Source: Voacanga thouarsii (Eukaryota > Streptophyta > Magnoliopsida > Gentianales > Apocynaceae). From it: 64,000 bases of DNA. Shown in pieces: positions 32,088 through 44,636 of this stretch. A model generated the notes under the pieces. The model did not search any database. It was not told the DNA's origin and worked only from the letters and a program-made list of their open reading frames with translations. The stretch's first letter is position 1. Each line of letters starts with the position of its first letter. A program made the position numbers and the translations under genes. The stretch lies in the NCBI GenBank assembly GCA_026120185.1, contig JANUWF010001281.1, positions 934,501-998,500 of the forward strand. Direction: 5' to 3'.

Positions 32088-32619
32088 CATTTTCCCCTTT
32101 TCCATCTTATTGTTTAAGCTTGGCTTCTCTTCAAAAAATTCAACCCTATTATGCTCCATTCCATCTTATTCATTCTTCTCCAATACTCTTAATGGATGTG
32201 ACTTATCCTCTAGAAATAATAGTATGTTGTAGAACTCCTTAGTTACCCCATTTATTGAACTCAATTCTTCCACATCATCTTATTCATCATCAGTAAACTC
32301 CTCATCAATCTTCTCAACATTTTCTCAACTTCTTCATGCTCTTCTTCATCCTTTTGGTTTAGCAATTCTTAGCATTTGGCTTCCCTTTCTAACTTCTCCT
32401 TCTTCTCAAATTCATGAATCTCATTTTGCTCATTCTTTTCAAATTCTTCTTTTGAATTTCTTTGCTTCTCATTATTCATAACATTTGGCTTGACTTCAAA
32501 CTTAGCTTTTTGCCTCTCTTTACTTTGCTTCAACACCAACTCAAATGCTTGTCTCATCTTGTTACATCTCTCCTTGATGGAATTCCAATGATAAATAAGT
32601 GTCACGTGCCCATAGCCAT
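32088..32619 (-). pseudogene. Gypsy internal fragment between insertions
   Basis: The minus frame reads YGHVTLIYHWNSIKERCNKM, then RQAFELVLKQSKERQKAKFE and a Glu/Lys-rich stretch. The reading frame continues across the 36861/32620 LTR borders (target duplication AGCCA) from the zinc-knuckle segment at 36862-37400, so both belong to one element. The C-terminal part toward 32088 has stops. Confidence 0.65.
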
Positions 32620-34907
32620 GTAACACCCCGGAAAACCTAGGCCCGCCAGGGCCGGGGATGTCGCCCTGTCCAAAGGACAAGGGGTCTTTATAACTAGGTC
32701 ACAAATAAAAATTACTGGAATAAATAATACTCAAACTAAAAGAATTTATTACAACCCAAAAATACTTCAACAGTACATCCATGATATTCCAAAAGGAAAA
32801 CCATAATTAAAATCATCCACACTCGTCTCCCAAAGCAGTACATAAAATCAAAAACACATTCTCTTCCAAGGTAGCTACTCACCCACAACAGGATCAACCT
32901 GAAATCATGATAAAATGTGGTGAGACAGAAATCTCAGTAAGTCTGTGTGTGCTTTGGGTATTTAGCAGAAATAGTTCGTGGATGCAAAATGTGAAATCTT
33001 TATAAGAGAAGCATTGGCAAGCAATAAACATTAGTCAAAAGCAAGAGTGGCGTTTTGGCTCTTCTAGCCATACATAAGTAATGAAATCAACCACTCGAAA
33101 GAAAGGGATATTGGTTACCACACTTTGGGCCCTATAACTGGTCAGAATGCCTAACACGTTATGCAAACTGACAAAAGTAGGTGATCGGCCTACTGGGCAA
33201 GATACTCCTCCTTCTCTATACCCAAACAACCACCGGGTGTCCATTCCGGAAAAAACACAGTCATTTGACTGAAACAAAATAAACTGCTAGCTCGGACCGG
33301 CACGACTCACTGGAACTGGCATCTTATCCGGGAAGGACTCACCCCTCAGAGGTGGCCACCTACTGAGAGACTCAGCCTAACCCTTCAAAGATTAGCCTTA
33401 GTAGTCCACCCTTATTGAGTACTCAACGACATTTCCCACTTGGGATAAAATGAACAAAGCATTGTGCTTCATGAAAATAACAATGTGAGGGTTTCCAAAG
33501 CTTTGCGAGAAATTAGTTTTAGAAAGAGTTTTGAGTTTGGAAAAATCTGCTCATTAACTTTGGAATAATTCCAACGTTGGAAATAAAGCTGAGTTCAACC
33601 CTCAATTGCCTTCAAATAAACGAGTGTCCATACACTCCATATTTAGCTTGCCGTAAGAAAACATTTCACATCGATAGGTTTTATGCAGGAGCTTACATGA
33701 TTCTTGCTCACAACAACCAGGTCTCGAACAGCTGACCTAACCCCACATGGGTAAATACAAATCTTAATCAGATTCAAGCCACAATCCACTTCCTCAATTT
33801 TAAATCAACTCAATTCACTACTACCATGATCCTAGTGTCCCAAGCTTTAAGGCAAAACAATAATTGAATAGGTTTATAAGCTCAGTTTAATTTGTTATTT
33901 AAAATAATTAATGGATTAGGAAATAAATTCTAATAAGTTGAAAGTTTAAATCTTGTTAAGGAAAATTTAGAGTTTATTTGATCAAGAGCCATAGGTGGTA
34001 CTAGGTAAAATAGTGATTTAATGATAGCTTAGTTGTTAGAAAATAATTGATAGCTAAAACTAGTTAAGATTAAATTTAATAAGTCTTTCTTGGAAAATAA
34101 TAACTAAATCCTTAAGGGCCTTGATCTAGTAAATATTTTATTAAGTATAAATCTTTTTCATAAGGGCTTTAATTAATTTTCTTTATTTTAAATAATATTT
34201 ATTTATTTTATTTTCTAGAAAAATCATTATTTATTTGACTAAAATATCCTTTACATATATCATAATTCCAAATCTACCCTTCCTAGGGTTTTCGAAATTC
34301 TTTAGCAAAAATTATTAGTAAATATTTTATTCATGAAATAAAATTTGCTTAGGGACAACTAGATCATGATCACGATTCCATGGTCATAATCAATAACATA
34401 CTCAATCCTTCAATTCATCAAATCATCCAAATCTTGCACATAGGCATAGATCTAAATTTATTAAGATATGCTTTAACCTCTACTAGCATAAACATGATCA
34501 TGGCTTCAAAATCTAATCATGTATACAAATCCTATTCACCAATGGTGACATAATCTCTAGCATCCTTCATCACGAATACTACCTATGACATGCATCAAAT
34601 CTCAACTCATCATTAAATCCACCAATATAATCCTTCCATGCATAAATCCCATCTCCATCTCAATCATACATATACTCATGCTTCAATCAATAACATCACA
34701 TACACAACCCCATCGCCATTCATCGACCTAGAGACATGATTCTAAATTTTAAAAAGAGGATTGAAGGTACTTACTTGATTGATGAATGACTTGAAGGAGT
34801 TTAGAGAAGATCTCAACTCCTAGATGGCTAATCGTGTTCAAGAAGGGTGGCGAAAGCATGGTCATGGAACAAGAGACCATTCGACCAAGGGAGGAATTTC
34901 GGTTCAT

Positions 34908-34938
<31 letters not shown>

Positions 34939-36861
34939 TTAGTGTGATTATTCATATAGGTTTTCATTAGAGATTAAGTTTGAAGAGGATGAAGTTGATG
35001 GAGTGAGTTTACCTTGAAGATGTTCTTGTCCAGAAATTTTTGCTTTGATCCGAAGTAGCAAGATGTTTGTAGGAGTTTGATGTTAATATTGGTGTTGATG
35101 GATTCACAGCAATAAGTAGACTAAATCTGGAGATTTTCGTGAGGGTTTGAGGTGGTTTGGAGGGTTATTAGGTGTAGAGAAGAAGTAGGTGTTCTTGGTG
35201 TAGTGTGTGTGTTCTTGTTGCTTGAAGAAAATCGAGAGAGAGAGAAGAAGAGTTGCCGATTTTTTGAGGGTTTGGACTGCCAAAATTCTGGTAGGGTTTA
35301 GGGAGTTGATTCTCTGATTTGGAAGGGAAAATGAAAGGTTATTTGTTACAATCCTTGAAGAATATTGTTAAGAAGTGAATTTAGAAAGTAGATATCCTAA
35401 GAATATCTTGATTTGTTTGGACAGCTTTGAAGTCTGCCATGGCTGATTGTTTGGACAGAATTTCGTGGGATTAATGCTGACTTATGGAGGCTTATGGTGG
35501 CTGAAAGTAGGGTGTATAATGATGAAGAAGAAGTCTGGTCCATTGAGAAAAATATTATGGAAGGTTGCTAAATAAGATGACCGAAATTTTGCAAACCAAT
35601 CAAGCTTAATTGCAGGAATTTTGTAGGGAGATTTTCGGACAGCCATTGATGGAATTTCGTGCAGAAGTTCAAGGGGCCCAATGGAGCTCTGTTGGGGGAG
35701 GTTTAAGGAAGGTTTTTACAGAAGTAGCTTGGTGTTTTAGTTGGAAGAAGAAGAGAAAACGAGCTGGACAAAAATCTGCACAGGAATTTTCGCTGTACAG
35801 TGAATTTTCTGGCAGATTTTCGTCTGCTACTTCCAGCTGTTTTGCAGCGAGTTTTGAAGGGGATTTCAGGGGTATTCAAGGCTGGTTTCCAACCTTCTTT
35901 ATGGAGGAAAAACATGGCTAATGTTCTGTACAAATTCTGGAAGAAAACAGCTTGGTTTTGAGCTCTCAAAACCGATTTTCGTACAGGAATTTTTCCTGAT
36001 TTGCTCCAGTTTGTGCAGTCCTAATTTGGGCAAGAAACTTTCAGGTTTCAACTGATCCTAAAGACCATTTTTCTGGTAGCATTTGGGAGGAAATGTGAGC
36101 TAGAATTTTCGACCTTTTGAAGGCACAACAAGCTGGAAAATTTCAGCTCATTTCATGAAGATAGATGAACTAAGTTAGAGAAAGAATTTCAGCAAGCTTT
36201 CAAGAGGGTTTTTCCCCTTGAATTTTTCCCACAAATCATTTACATTTTCCAAACCATGAGAAGCCTTTTACTAGGACATTTTAATCCTAAAAGACCTTAG
36301 TCCTCTAATGAATTTTCTGGAAAGGAAAAGGATAGAACACCTTGCTCAAGCTAAGGAGTTGGAATTTAAGAAAAGCTAAAGATCAAGGGAGAATGAATTC
36401 CCTTTTGGCATTTCGCGAAGAACAAAAGAGTGAAGTGAGAATTCCCCTAACATGTCTCTCCTAGGACATCATCACCACATTGATCTAGGCCCTCTTGGCC
36501 GAAACCATCCTTTTACAAGCAAAATAAAATTTACTCAAGCTAAAGCCTCTATGATGGATTTTGAACCTTAGACCTCAAGAATTAATTCCAAAGCTCCAAC
36601 CACTAAACCACAACAACTCTTGTTGCTATTTCTACTAGAAAAATTATTTTCTATTCAATCCACAAGCTATCTCCCTATTTTCACCTCGGGCAAAAGTTAC
36701 CATTTTGCCCCTCTCACACATCACTCACCACCAAGACTTCAAGATAAAAATCAAATTCAAAGTACATAGAAATCATATGAAAGCATATTTAATCATGAAA
36801 TAAAGCATGATATGCATCCCAACCCCCTTACTCTAAGGTTGGTCTTGACTGGGGTTTCACA
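32620..36861 (+). mobile_element. Solo LTR, Tekay/Del-like Gypsy, 4.24 kb
   Basis: This begins TGTAACACCCCGGAAAACC and ends GGGGTTTCACA. It is flanked by a perfect AGCCA duplication (32615-32619 and 36862-36866). The TGTAACACCC start and great length fit chromovirus Tekay/Del LTRs (inference). A second member is 56173-62245. A (GA)n tract lies at 34907-34932. The frames inside (for example 35610-35921) have no domain signature and are not genes. Confidence 0.88.
34907..34932. repeat. (GA)n microsatellite
   Basis: About 13 units at the corresponding place of the other Tekay-like LTR's GA tract (58767-58827). Confidence 0.97.
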
Positions 36862-37400
36862 AGCCACCATAATGTTCACAAAGATTTGTACAACTCCCTT
36901 GCAATTATTCTCTTCTTCTTTATTCATTCAGTCTTGGGCAATCACATACACTATAACTATATTCCCAACAAGTACAGCATGCATATCCTTACTTTTGTCT
37001 CATCCCACTCTTTGGAAATTTTGCATTGTACTTCCATCTCTATGTTTGGAACTTCTTGGGCAATCATGAGTTGAGTGGTCATAGCTTTCACAAATATTGC
37101 ATACTTTCTCCCTCAATTTCTTTTGCACTTTACTACTTGAACAAGTTTGTGTTCCTCCCATATAAACTCCATTGAATCCTTCCTCCTCATATTTCCAATT
37201 TCCTCTTTCATTTGTACTTAGCCCTTTATCATAGCTATTCCTAAAAGATTCAACTCCACAATTAAGCAAGTTCTCAAGTTCTATTTCGTTTTCCCAATAA
37301 TCTTCCTCATGTTCAAATTTATGTTCATCATACTCCCTATAATTACTTCTAATAGAATATGGCTCCGCATAATAGTCATTCTCTCCATTTTACTACTACT
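36862..37400 (-). pseudogene. Gypsy gag C-terminal region with zinc knuckle
   Basis: The minus frame reads NDYYAEPYSIRSNYREYDEH near 37380-37320, then an acidic stretch and a CCHC knuckle, CNICESYDHSTHDC (C-x2-C-x4-H-x4-C, around 37055-37100). It continues toward 36862 with a frameshift. It is the gag side of the minus-strand Gypsy element split by three insertions. Confidence 0.7.
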
Positions 37401-38237
37401 AGACATTGTGAATTTCTTCCAAGAGAATTACCTGCAGAATTTGAGTAGAGAACACAAGAGAAATTCCTCACTTCACTCTCTTAAGTGTTTACACTCTATT
37501 TTATAAATTACTCTTTACTTGTGTTTACATTTTATTTGGCTTTTATCATAATAAACTCACATTCTTGCCTTTTTCAATACACAATTCCTCAAAAATGTGT
37601 TCCCAAATCAACTTCCCAAATTACTTAGGAATTAGTGTAACTAGACAAGTCAATCTAATTATCTAGAACAATCAACTAGGGGTCTTAGAGGAATTCAAAT
37701 GACACTTGTTGATTACCAAAGAACATGGTAAGTTCAAGGAAGAATTCAAAGATTTCAAGAATGATTAATGAAGGAACTCACTAAGCAGACACCATATGGA
37801 TTCAAGGTAAGATAGATTCAAATCTCTTCCAAATATCTGAAGAAGATATAACACTAAGTATTCAACCTAACAATGACAAGAAATATTTCAATGAAGTCAA
37901 TTGTAAGTGGAAGATGCAGGCTAAGAATCAATATAAAATATTATATAGAAACTTACGCATTTCGTCAGACACATGGTAGGCAACTACTCAAATGAAGAAC
38001 TTTTAAATATTAAGAAGCTATCACAACCCTAAGAATGTAATCTTGCTACACAATTAACTTATGCAAAGCAATATTGGCATAAGAAATTCAAGATCCAAAG
38101 AAGCAAGAGAAATAAACGAAGTATGCACCAATAACTTCCCATGCTATAGCATGGATCACTAATGAAAAATTCTTACTTGAAAAACAAGGATAAATCTCAC
38201 TTGAAACAAGTACTAAGTAAGAAAATCATAGAAGTTC
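37401..38237. other. Unassigned AT-rich stretch
   Basis: No domain is recognisable on either strand. It may be 5' leader of the minus-strand Gypsy element. AGTTC immediately precedes the Copia LTR at 38238 and would be its target duplication if the other end were intact. Confidence 0.4.
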
Positions 38238-39992
38238 TGTTAGGAATTCCACTTGCCAATCAAACAGACACAGCGAAAATAAAATAGGAATTCTAGACAA
38301 ACAAGGATCATTTTGTATGCATATAATGGATCAAAAAACACGAAAGCTATACCTTTTATGTCGCCTCTGCAATTTAAAAGCCCTTCTCGCGATTGACAGG
38401 CACGATCTAACAACCGAGTTCAATCACATCCGCTACAAACCAAGAGTAGGTTTACCTCCAACAATATCCACACTAGAATTGAAACTCACTGTGATTTTTA
38501 TGCTAGCAAAAAAACATGTATGGCGGCTAGGGTAAACAGAGAAGAAGAAGAAGAAGAAGAAGAAGAAGAAGAAGAAGAAGAAAAAGAAGAAGAAGAAGAA
38601 GAAGTTCTTCTAAAGAGGGTAAATCTCTGTGTGTTGAGGAGTTTCTAAAAACCAGAAAACTAACCCTCACATAATGTGGCATATGCATCTGATCAACATA
38701 TGCGTGTGTCCTTAGTTTCCTAAACAAATTAATTCATAATTATGATCAAAACTTATAAGTTCTCGTAATTATAGTTTAGCCCATAAATTATAATTATTTA
38801 TAATTTAACCAAAAAACTTTTTCTTCCACAATTAACCATGTAATGTTATCAAATAACATCCCGAGTTCTTAATCCTCTATTGTGTGTGATCTATTAGGTT
38901 TCTTAGTCTGTTGGTAGCAAAATATGAATTAGTCCTAATAGCTTTAGGACTAATAATCTTTAATAATTAGAATTAACTTTTTCATTCTAATTAAGAATAA
39001 TTTGTTAATTCTCTACATAATAAATTTATATTTATCATCAGATTATGAGTGGCATCTAATAGCACATCACGACCACTAAAAAGTCTAAAAAGTCAAGTGG
39101 CTTAACGTAAACCTTTCAATAGCAAACATCAGTGTAATAAACTTATTTCATCATATAATATCTCATTTGATTTAGAGTGTAGAATTAGCACCAACTCCTT
39201 TCACAATAATAATTAATTTTTGGCCTAAATATTTTAATACTTGTTCCTGAAATTCATTACTCATCATGTGTATCAATAAAACTATTTTCAACACACAGTC
39301 GTAATGGCCAAGGACTTTTTAAGTAATGATTCCTACAAGTGGCGTTGAGATATTCACTCCTACTATTAGGAGTGGTGAATCTTTTATTGACCCTCAGAAC
39401 TACTTTCGTTTACTTTATATTGTACCCAATATCTATTCCACAGGCGGTCTTGTCAGGACTCTGGATATTAGAATCAAAGTATAATACTTATCAATAAAAG
39501 TACCTTAAACATCTCAAGTCTAAGGATACTTACACATTTGCTATAATGAGATTCTATTACTGGCACTAAATAATTACCTATGTGATTATCTCATAGCTAG
39601 CTTATCCAATGTACTTGTTCAAGTAACAAGCATCCACATGTTAATTTTGAATATCACAATACTCATAGATGTGAGAACCACCGCCTGATCAAATTAGAAA
39701 GTATAATACGTACTAGTCCTACTACATTAATGATGTTCCATCACATAAATACTATGACTATTGATAATTTAAGTACAAATACTATCTAGTGTAGTAAGAA
39801 TATCATATCACAATCTCTATCATGATTTTCTTAACACAGTATTGCAGTATTACACTTGGGACTTTATCTAATAGTTATATTCACACAAAAGTATAAATAA
39901 AACAAACTAAAAGATAAAAAATGCCCTGTATTATTGAATACATGTGTAATATACAAAATACATGTGATTGTCTCTAAGGAATAATATTAACA
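38238..39992 (-). mobile_element. 3' LTR of the Angela-like element
   Basis: On plus it starts TGTTAGGAATTCC and ends ATATTAACA; on minus it starts TGTTAATATTATTCC, next to the polypurine tract. 1755 bp. It contains an expanded (GAA)n tract at 38541-38604. Confidence 0.88.
38541..38604. repeat. (GAA)n microsatellite in LTR
   Basis: About 21 GAA units with one interruption. The corresponding place of the 5' LTR (around 50970) has only about three units. The minus frame shows a poly-Leu run (38527-38727) that is not a gene. Confidence 0.95.
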
Positions 39993-42900
39993 AACTCCCA
40001 TTTGAACTAGTACCAATCATTTATATATCGAATATCGAATGACTCAACATGCCTATCATGTTTCTTTTGGGGTAGTACTTTAATGAGCGGTTCAGCTATG
40101 TTCTCATTCGTGGAAACTTTCTCTATCTTTACATAGCAACTGTTAATGATATCTCTAATCAAATAAAAATGCCTAGTACTAGCTTGGATGGCTTGTGAGA
40201 CCGTAGCTCATTTGCTTATGTAGTGGCTCTGTTGTTGTCACAATACAGAGATATTGGATCAACAATACTATGAATCACTCTAAGTCCTTGTTGGGGATAT
40301 GCCCTAGAGTCAATTTGTACTTATACTATTGTCATTATGTTTTATATAATAATATGAGGCTTTCCTTTCCATGAATAGTGAGTTTTGTTTTGTTAGTCAT
40401 CAAGTACGTGACTTGATAGTAAAACCCTACAATGAATACAATGACTATTCTAAAACTGTCCATGATCGATTATTATTATTGGAATAATAATAAATTAAGA
40501 TTAGTATATTTGTGACTTGATGGCTATGTTTTACTGGCCATGGATATTTGTGATATCAAGTCAAGACATAAATAAATGTTAGAGAACATTGTATTGGACA
40601 TGACCCACTGTGAGAGTACTTCATGGAATATGTCATAAGTGCTTTCTAGCCATAATAATATTGAAAGTCCTTCGACCTAATTTCATCATAGTTTCCTACT
40701 TGATAAATTCTATATTTTGACATTGTTTAAAGTTATCTTTGACCAGATAATAAATTAGACTACTGTTGGATATAGAATAAATCAAAAAGAGGAATATGAT
40801 TGATTGTGAAGGAATTTGTCCCTCTCAGTTATGGGAGAGATATCCATGGGCCCCTTCATAAGTTAGACTGTTAAAAATTCATGGCCGTGCTCAAATATAT
40901 CAATCTAAGATATTGACATCATTTGTTTGAACAGTCTACTATGAAATCAAGAAATAATTGATTAAGCTTAATAAGGATGACATGCTCCGTGCCTTATGCT
41001 TAATCTGGATATCGTGTGATAAAATGACTAATTATAAAATTATGGTTTGGTTCAAAGAGATCACCTATCTTCATTTAATCTGGATAGTTATAATGTTTTG
41101 CTAGAAACCACTTATAACTTGTGGGCCATTTAAATATGATTTAGGCATACTGCCAGTGTTAAATGAACTTATAGGGTCACACAATAAGCGAACTTGTTAG
41201 GTTATTTTTCTGGTGACCAGGTTCGATGAATCTGGAAATATGTCTAAGTTAATCGTACTTAGAAAATTTTCCAGATACAATGAATCTGGAAATATGTCCA
41301 CATTCAATGTATTTGGATGATGTCCAGATTATAAGAATCTGACTCGGTAAATTAATTAGTTAAATTACCGAGATAATGGCAGAATCTTATCATATCAGTT
41401 TTAATTTAATTTGAATTTAAATTAGAATATGATAAGATATTATTATGGTTGGACTCTAAGAGGTTCGGGGGGTTTTAAGAAAACCCTAGCCGTCTTTTCA
41501 ATAGTCCAATTTTTCGGTTGAGAACATTCGTGCCATTCTCTACCAAAAAAGAAAAAAAAAAAACCTCTCAAACCCTAGGCGCGAGCACTCCCCGGGTATC
41601 GAGTGAGTTCGCAGTGTGTATCCGATAGAGGACGTTCGCATACTGCAGCGTCTGGTGATTGTTTGGGTTGAACGTACAACAACGCAACCAGAATCGAAGG
41701 ATTTCGATTACAGCAACCAGAGGTAATTCTTAAACCTTAGATCTTCTTAATCGTTTACTTAGGTTCTCGGGAGGGATTCGTGGATGTTTTTCGCGTTTAG
41801 GAGTCCACGAATTCTAACAGTTCTATAATGAACTTCTTGATCCAAACTGCTTTCTTAGTTGCTACAAAAATGGCTATGTACTCAGATTCAATTGTTGAGT
41901 CGGAAATTGTATCTTTTTTGGAACTTTTCCAACGCACTGCCCCTCTATACAACATAAATACATAGCCAAACTATGATTTGAAATTATCTTTATCAGGCTA
42001 AAAATTGGCATCAACATACCTGTTTCCTTTTAAATCACATTCTATATACACTAAGAATACATCCTTAGTCCTTTTCAATTACTTAAGGATATTCTTTGCA
42101 ATTGCCCAATGACCCTCACAAGGGTCAGATTGGTATCTTCTTGTCAAGTTGAGAGCACAAGACACTTCGGGCCTAGTACATATCGTAGCATACATGATAG
42201 AACTAATTACAGATGCGTATGGTATTCTACTCACGTGATCCCTTTCGTCTTATCCCTTAGGATACATTAATTTTGAAAGGCTTACATAATGTTTTATAGG
42301 TAAGAATCCCCTTTTGGGTCGATTCATGCTAAACCTCTTTAGCATTTCGTCTATATATGTAGACTGCAAAAGACCTAGCAATCTTTTCAATCTATCTCTC
42401 TAGATTTTTATTCCAAGAATATAAGCTGCTCATCTAAAGTCTTTCATGGAGAATTTCTTAGATAACCAAACCTTTACTGATTGAAGGACAAGCATATCAT
42501 TTTCTATTAGTAATATGTCATCTAGATAAATTAATAGTAAAACTACTGTACTCTTGCTAACCTTCTTGTATACAGAAGGTTCATCTATGTTTTGTATAAC
42601 ACCAAATTCTTTAATTATTTCATCAAAATGGATGTTCCAACTCCTAGAAGCATGTTGAAGTCCATAAATGGACCTTTGAAGTTTGCACACTTTTGTGCTA
42701 TTATTAGATGTGAAACCCTCAAGTTGTGTCATATACACTTTCTCAGTCAGGTTTCCATTTAGGAAATTTGTTTTTATATTCATTTGCCAAACCTCATACT
42801 CATAATGGGGGTAATTGCTAGGAGTATTCTTATGAATTTCAACATAGCAACTGGTGAGAAGATTTTGTAATAGTTAATACCATATTGTTGATGATAACTT

Positions 42901-43106
42901 TTAGCAACCAATCACTTTTTATAGGGAACTACTTTACCATCTATATTAGTTTTCTTTAGAAAACTCACTTGCACCTAATAGGTTTGATTCCTTTAGATGG
43001 ATCAACCAAAGATCATACTTGATTGCCATGTATGGAATCTATCTCTGACTTCATGGCCTCTAGCCATTTGTCAAATTCTAAACTATTCAGAATATCCTTA
43101 TAAGTA
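39993..43106 (-). pseudogene. Copia RT and RNase H, broken, split by a solo LTR
   Basis: RT: the longest frame is 42430-42783 with NIKTNFLNGNLTEKVYMTQL, VCKLQRSIYGLQHASRSWNI and an intact catalytic box Y-L-D-D in LLIYLDDILLI. The N-terminal RT part (42784-43106) has stops. RNase H: STIESEYIAIFVATKKAVWI is readable near 41830-41940. Its continuation toward the polypurine tract (39993-40288) lies beyond the family B LTR inserted at 40289-41819. The protein would copy element RNA in the cytoplasmic particle, but the frames are disrupted. Confidence 0.85.
40289..41819 (+). mobile_element. Solo LTR, Copia family B, copy 1
   Basis: It starts TGTTGGGGATATGCCCTAGA and ends GAATTCTAACA. Flanks are GTCCT (40284-40288) and GTTCT (41820-41824), one mismatch. 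1531 bp. A GC-rich block near 41570-41700 is shared with the other copies. It is inserted in RNase H codons of the Angela-like element. Confidence 0.92.
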
Positions 43107-43111
43107 GTAGG

Positions 43112-44631
43112 TGTCGGAGATATGCCCTAAAGTCAATTTGTACTTATACTATTGTTTTTATGTTTTATATAATAATATGAGGCTTTCCTTTCCATGAATA
43201 GTGCGTTTTGTTTTGTGGTCATCAAGTACGTGACTTGATAGTAAAACCCAACAATGAATACAATGACTATTCTAAATCTGTCATTGATCGTTTATTATTA
43301 TTGGAACAATAATAAATTAATATCAGTATGTTTGTAACTGGATGGCTATGTTTTACTGGTCATGGATATTTGTGATATCAAGTTAAAATATAAATAAATG
43401 TTAGAGAACATTGTATTGGACATGACCCACTGTGAGAGTACTTCATGGAACATGTCATAAGTACTTTCTAGTCATAATAATATTAAAAGTCCTTCGACCT
43501 AAATTCATCATAGTTTCCTACTTGATAAATTCTGTATTTTAACGTTGTCTAAAGTTGTCTTTAACCAGATAATAAATTAGACTACTGTTGGATATAGAAT
43601 AAATCAAGGAGAGGAATATGATTGATTGTGAAGGAATTTGTCCCTCTCAATTATGGGAAAGATATCCATGGGCCCCTTCATAAGTTAGACTGTTAAAATG
43701 TATGGCCGTACTCAAATATATCAATCTAAGATATTGATATCATTTGTTTGAACAGTTTACTATGAAATCAAGAAATAATTGATTAAGCTTAATAAAGATG
43801 ACATGCTCCGTGCCTTATGCTTAATCTGGATATCGTGTGACAAAAGGACTAAATATAAAATTATGGTTTGGTTCACAGAGATCACCGATCTTCATTTAAC
43901 CTGAATAGTTATAATGTTTTGCTAGAAACCGCTTATAACTTGTGAGCCATTTAAATATGATTTGGGTACACTACCAGTGTTAAATGAACCTATAGGTTCA
44001 CACAATAAGCGAACTTGTTAGGTTATTTTTCTGGTTATCAGATTCGATGAATCTGGAAACATGTCTAAGTTAATCGAACTTATAAAATTTACTAGATACA
44101 ATGAATCTGAAAATATGTCCACATTCGATGTATCTGAATGATGTCCAGATTATAAGAATTTGACTCGGTAAATTAATTAGTTAAATTACCGAATAATGGT
44201 AGAATCTTATCATATCAGTTTTAATTTAATTTGAATTTAAATTAAAATATGATAAGTATTATTAGGGTTGGACTCTAAGAGGTTCGAAGTGGGATTTCAA
44301 GAAAACCCTAGCCATCTTCATAAGTGTGCCAATTCGGTTGAGGAGATTTGTGCCTGCATTCATCAAGAAAAAAAACCTCTCAAACCCTAGGCGCTAGCAC
44401 TCCCCGGGTATCGAGTGAGTTCATGGTGTGTATCCGATAGTGGACGTTCGCATATTGCAGCGTCTGGTAATTGTTCGGGTTGAACGTACAACAGCGCAAT
44501 CAGAATCAAAGGATTTCGATTACAGCAAACAGAGGTAATCCTGCAAACCTACGATCTTCTTAATCGTTACTTAGATCCTTAGAAGGGATTCGTGGATATT
44601 TTCTACATTTAGGAGTCCATGAATCCTAACA
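43112..44631 (+). mobile_element. Solo LTR, Copia family B, copy 2
   Basis: It starts TGTCGGAGATATGCCC and ends GAATCCTAACA, 1520 bp, with perfect GTAGG duplication (43107-43111 and 44632-44636). It is inserted in the linker before RT. Confidence 0.93.
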
Positions 44632-44636
44632 GTAGG

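Noticed and set aside
35610..35969. Overlapping ORFs of ~100 codons on both strands
   Set aside because: Inside the Tekay-like solo LTR; no domain signature, and the homologous LTR at 60.9-61.6 kb does not conserve the frame.
38527..38727. Poly-leucine protein
   Set aside because: Product of a (GAA)n microsatellite in an LTR read on the minus strand.
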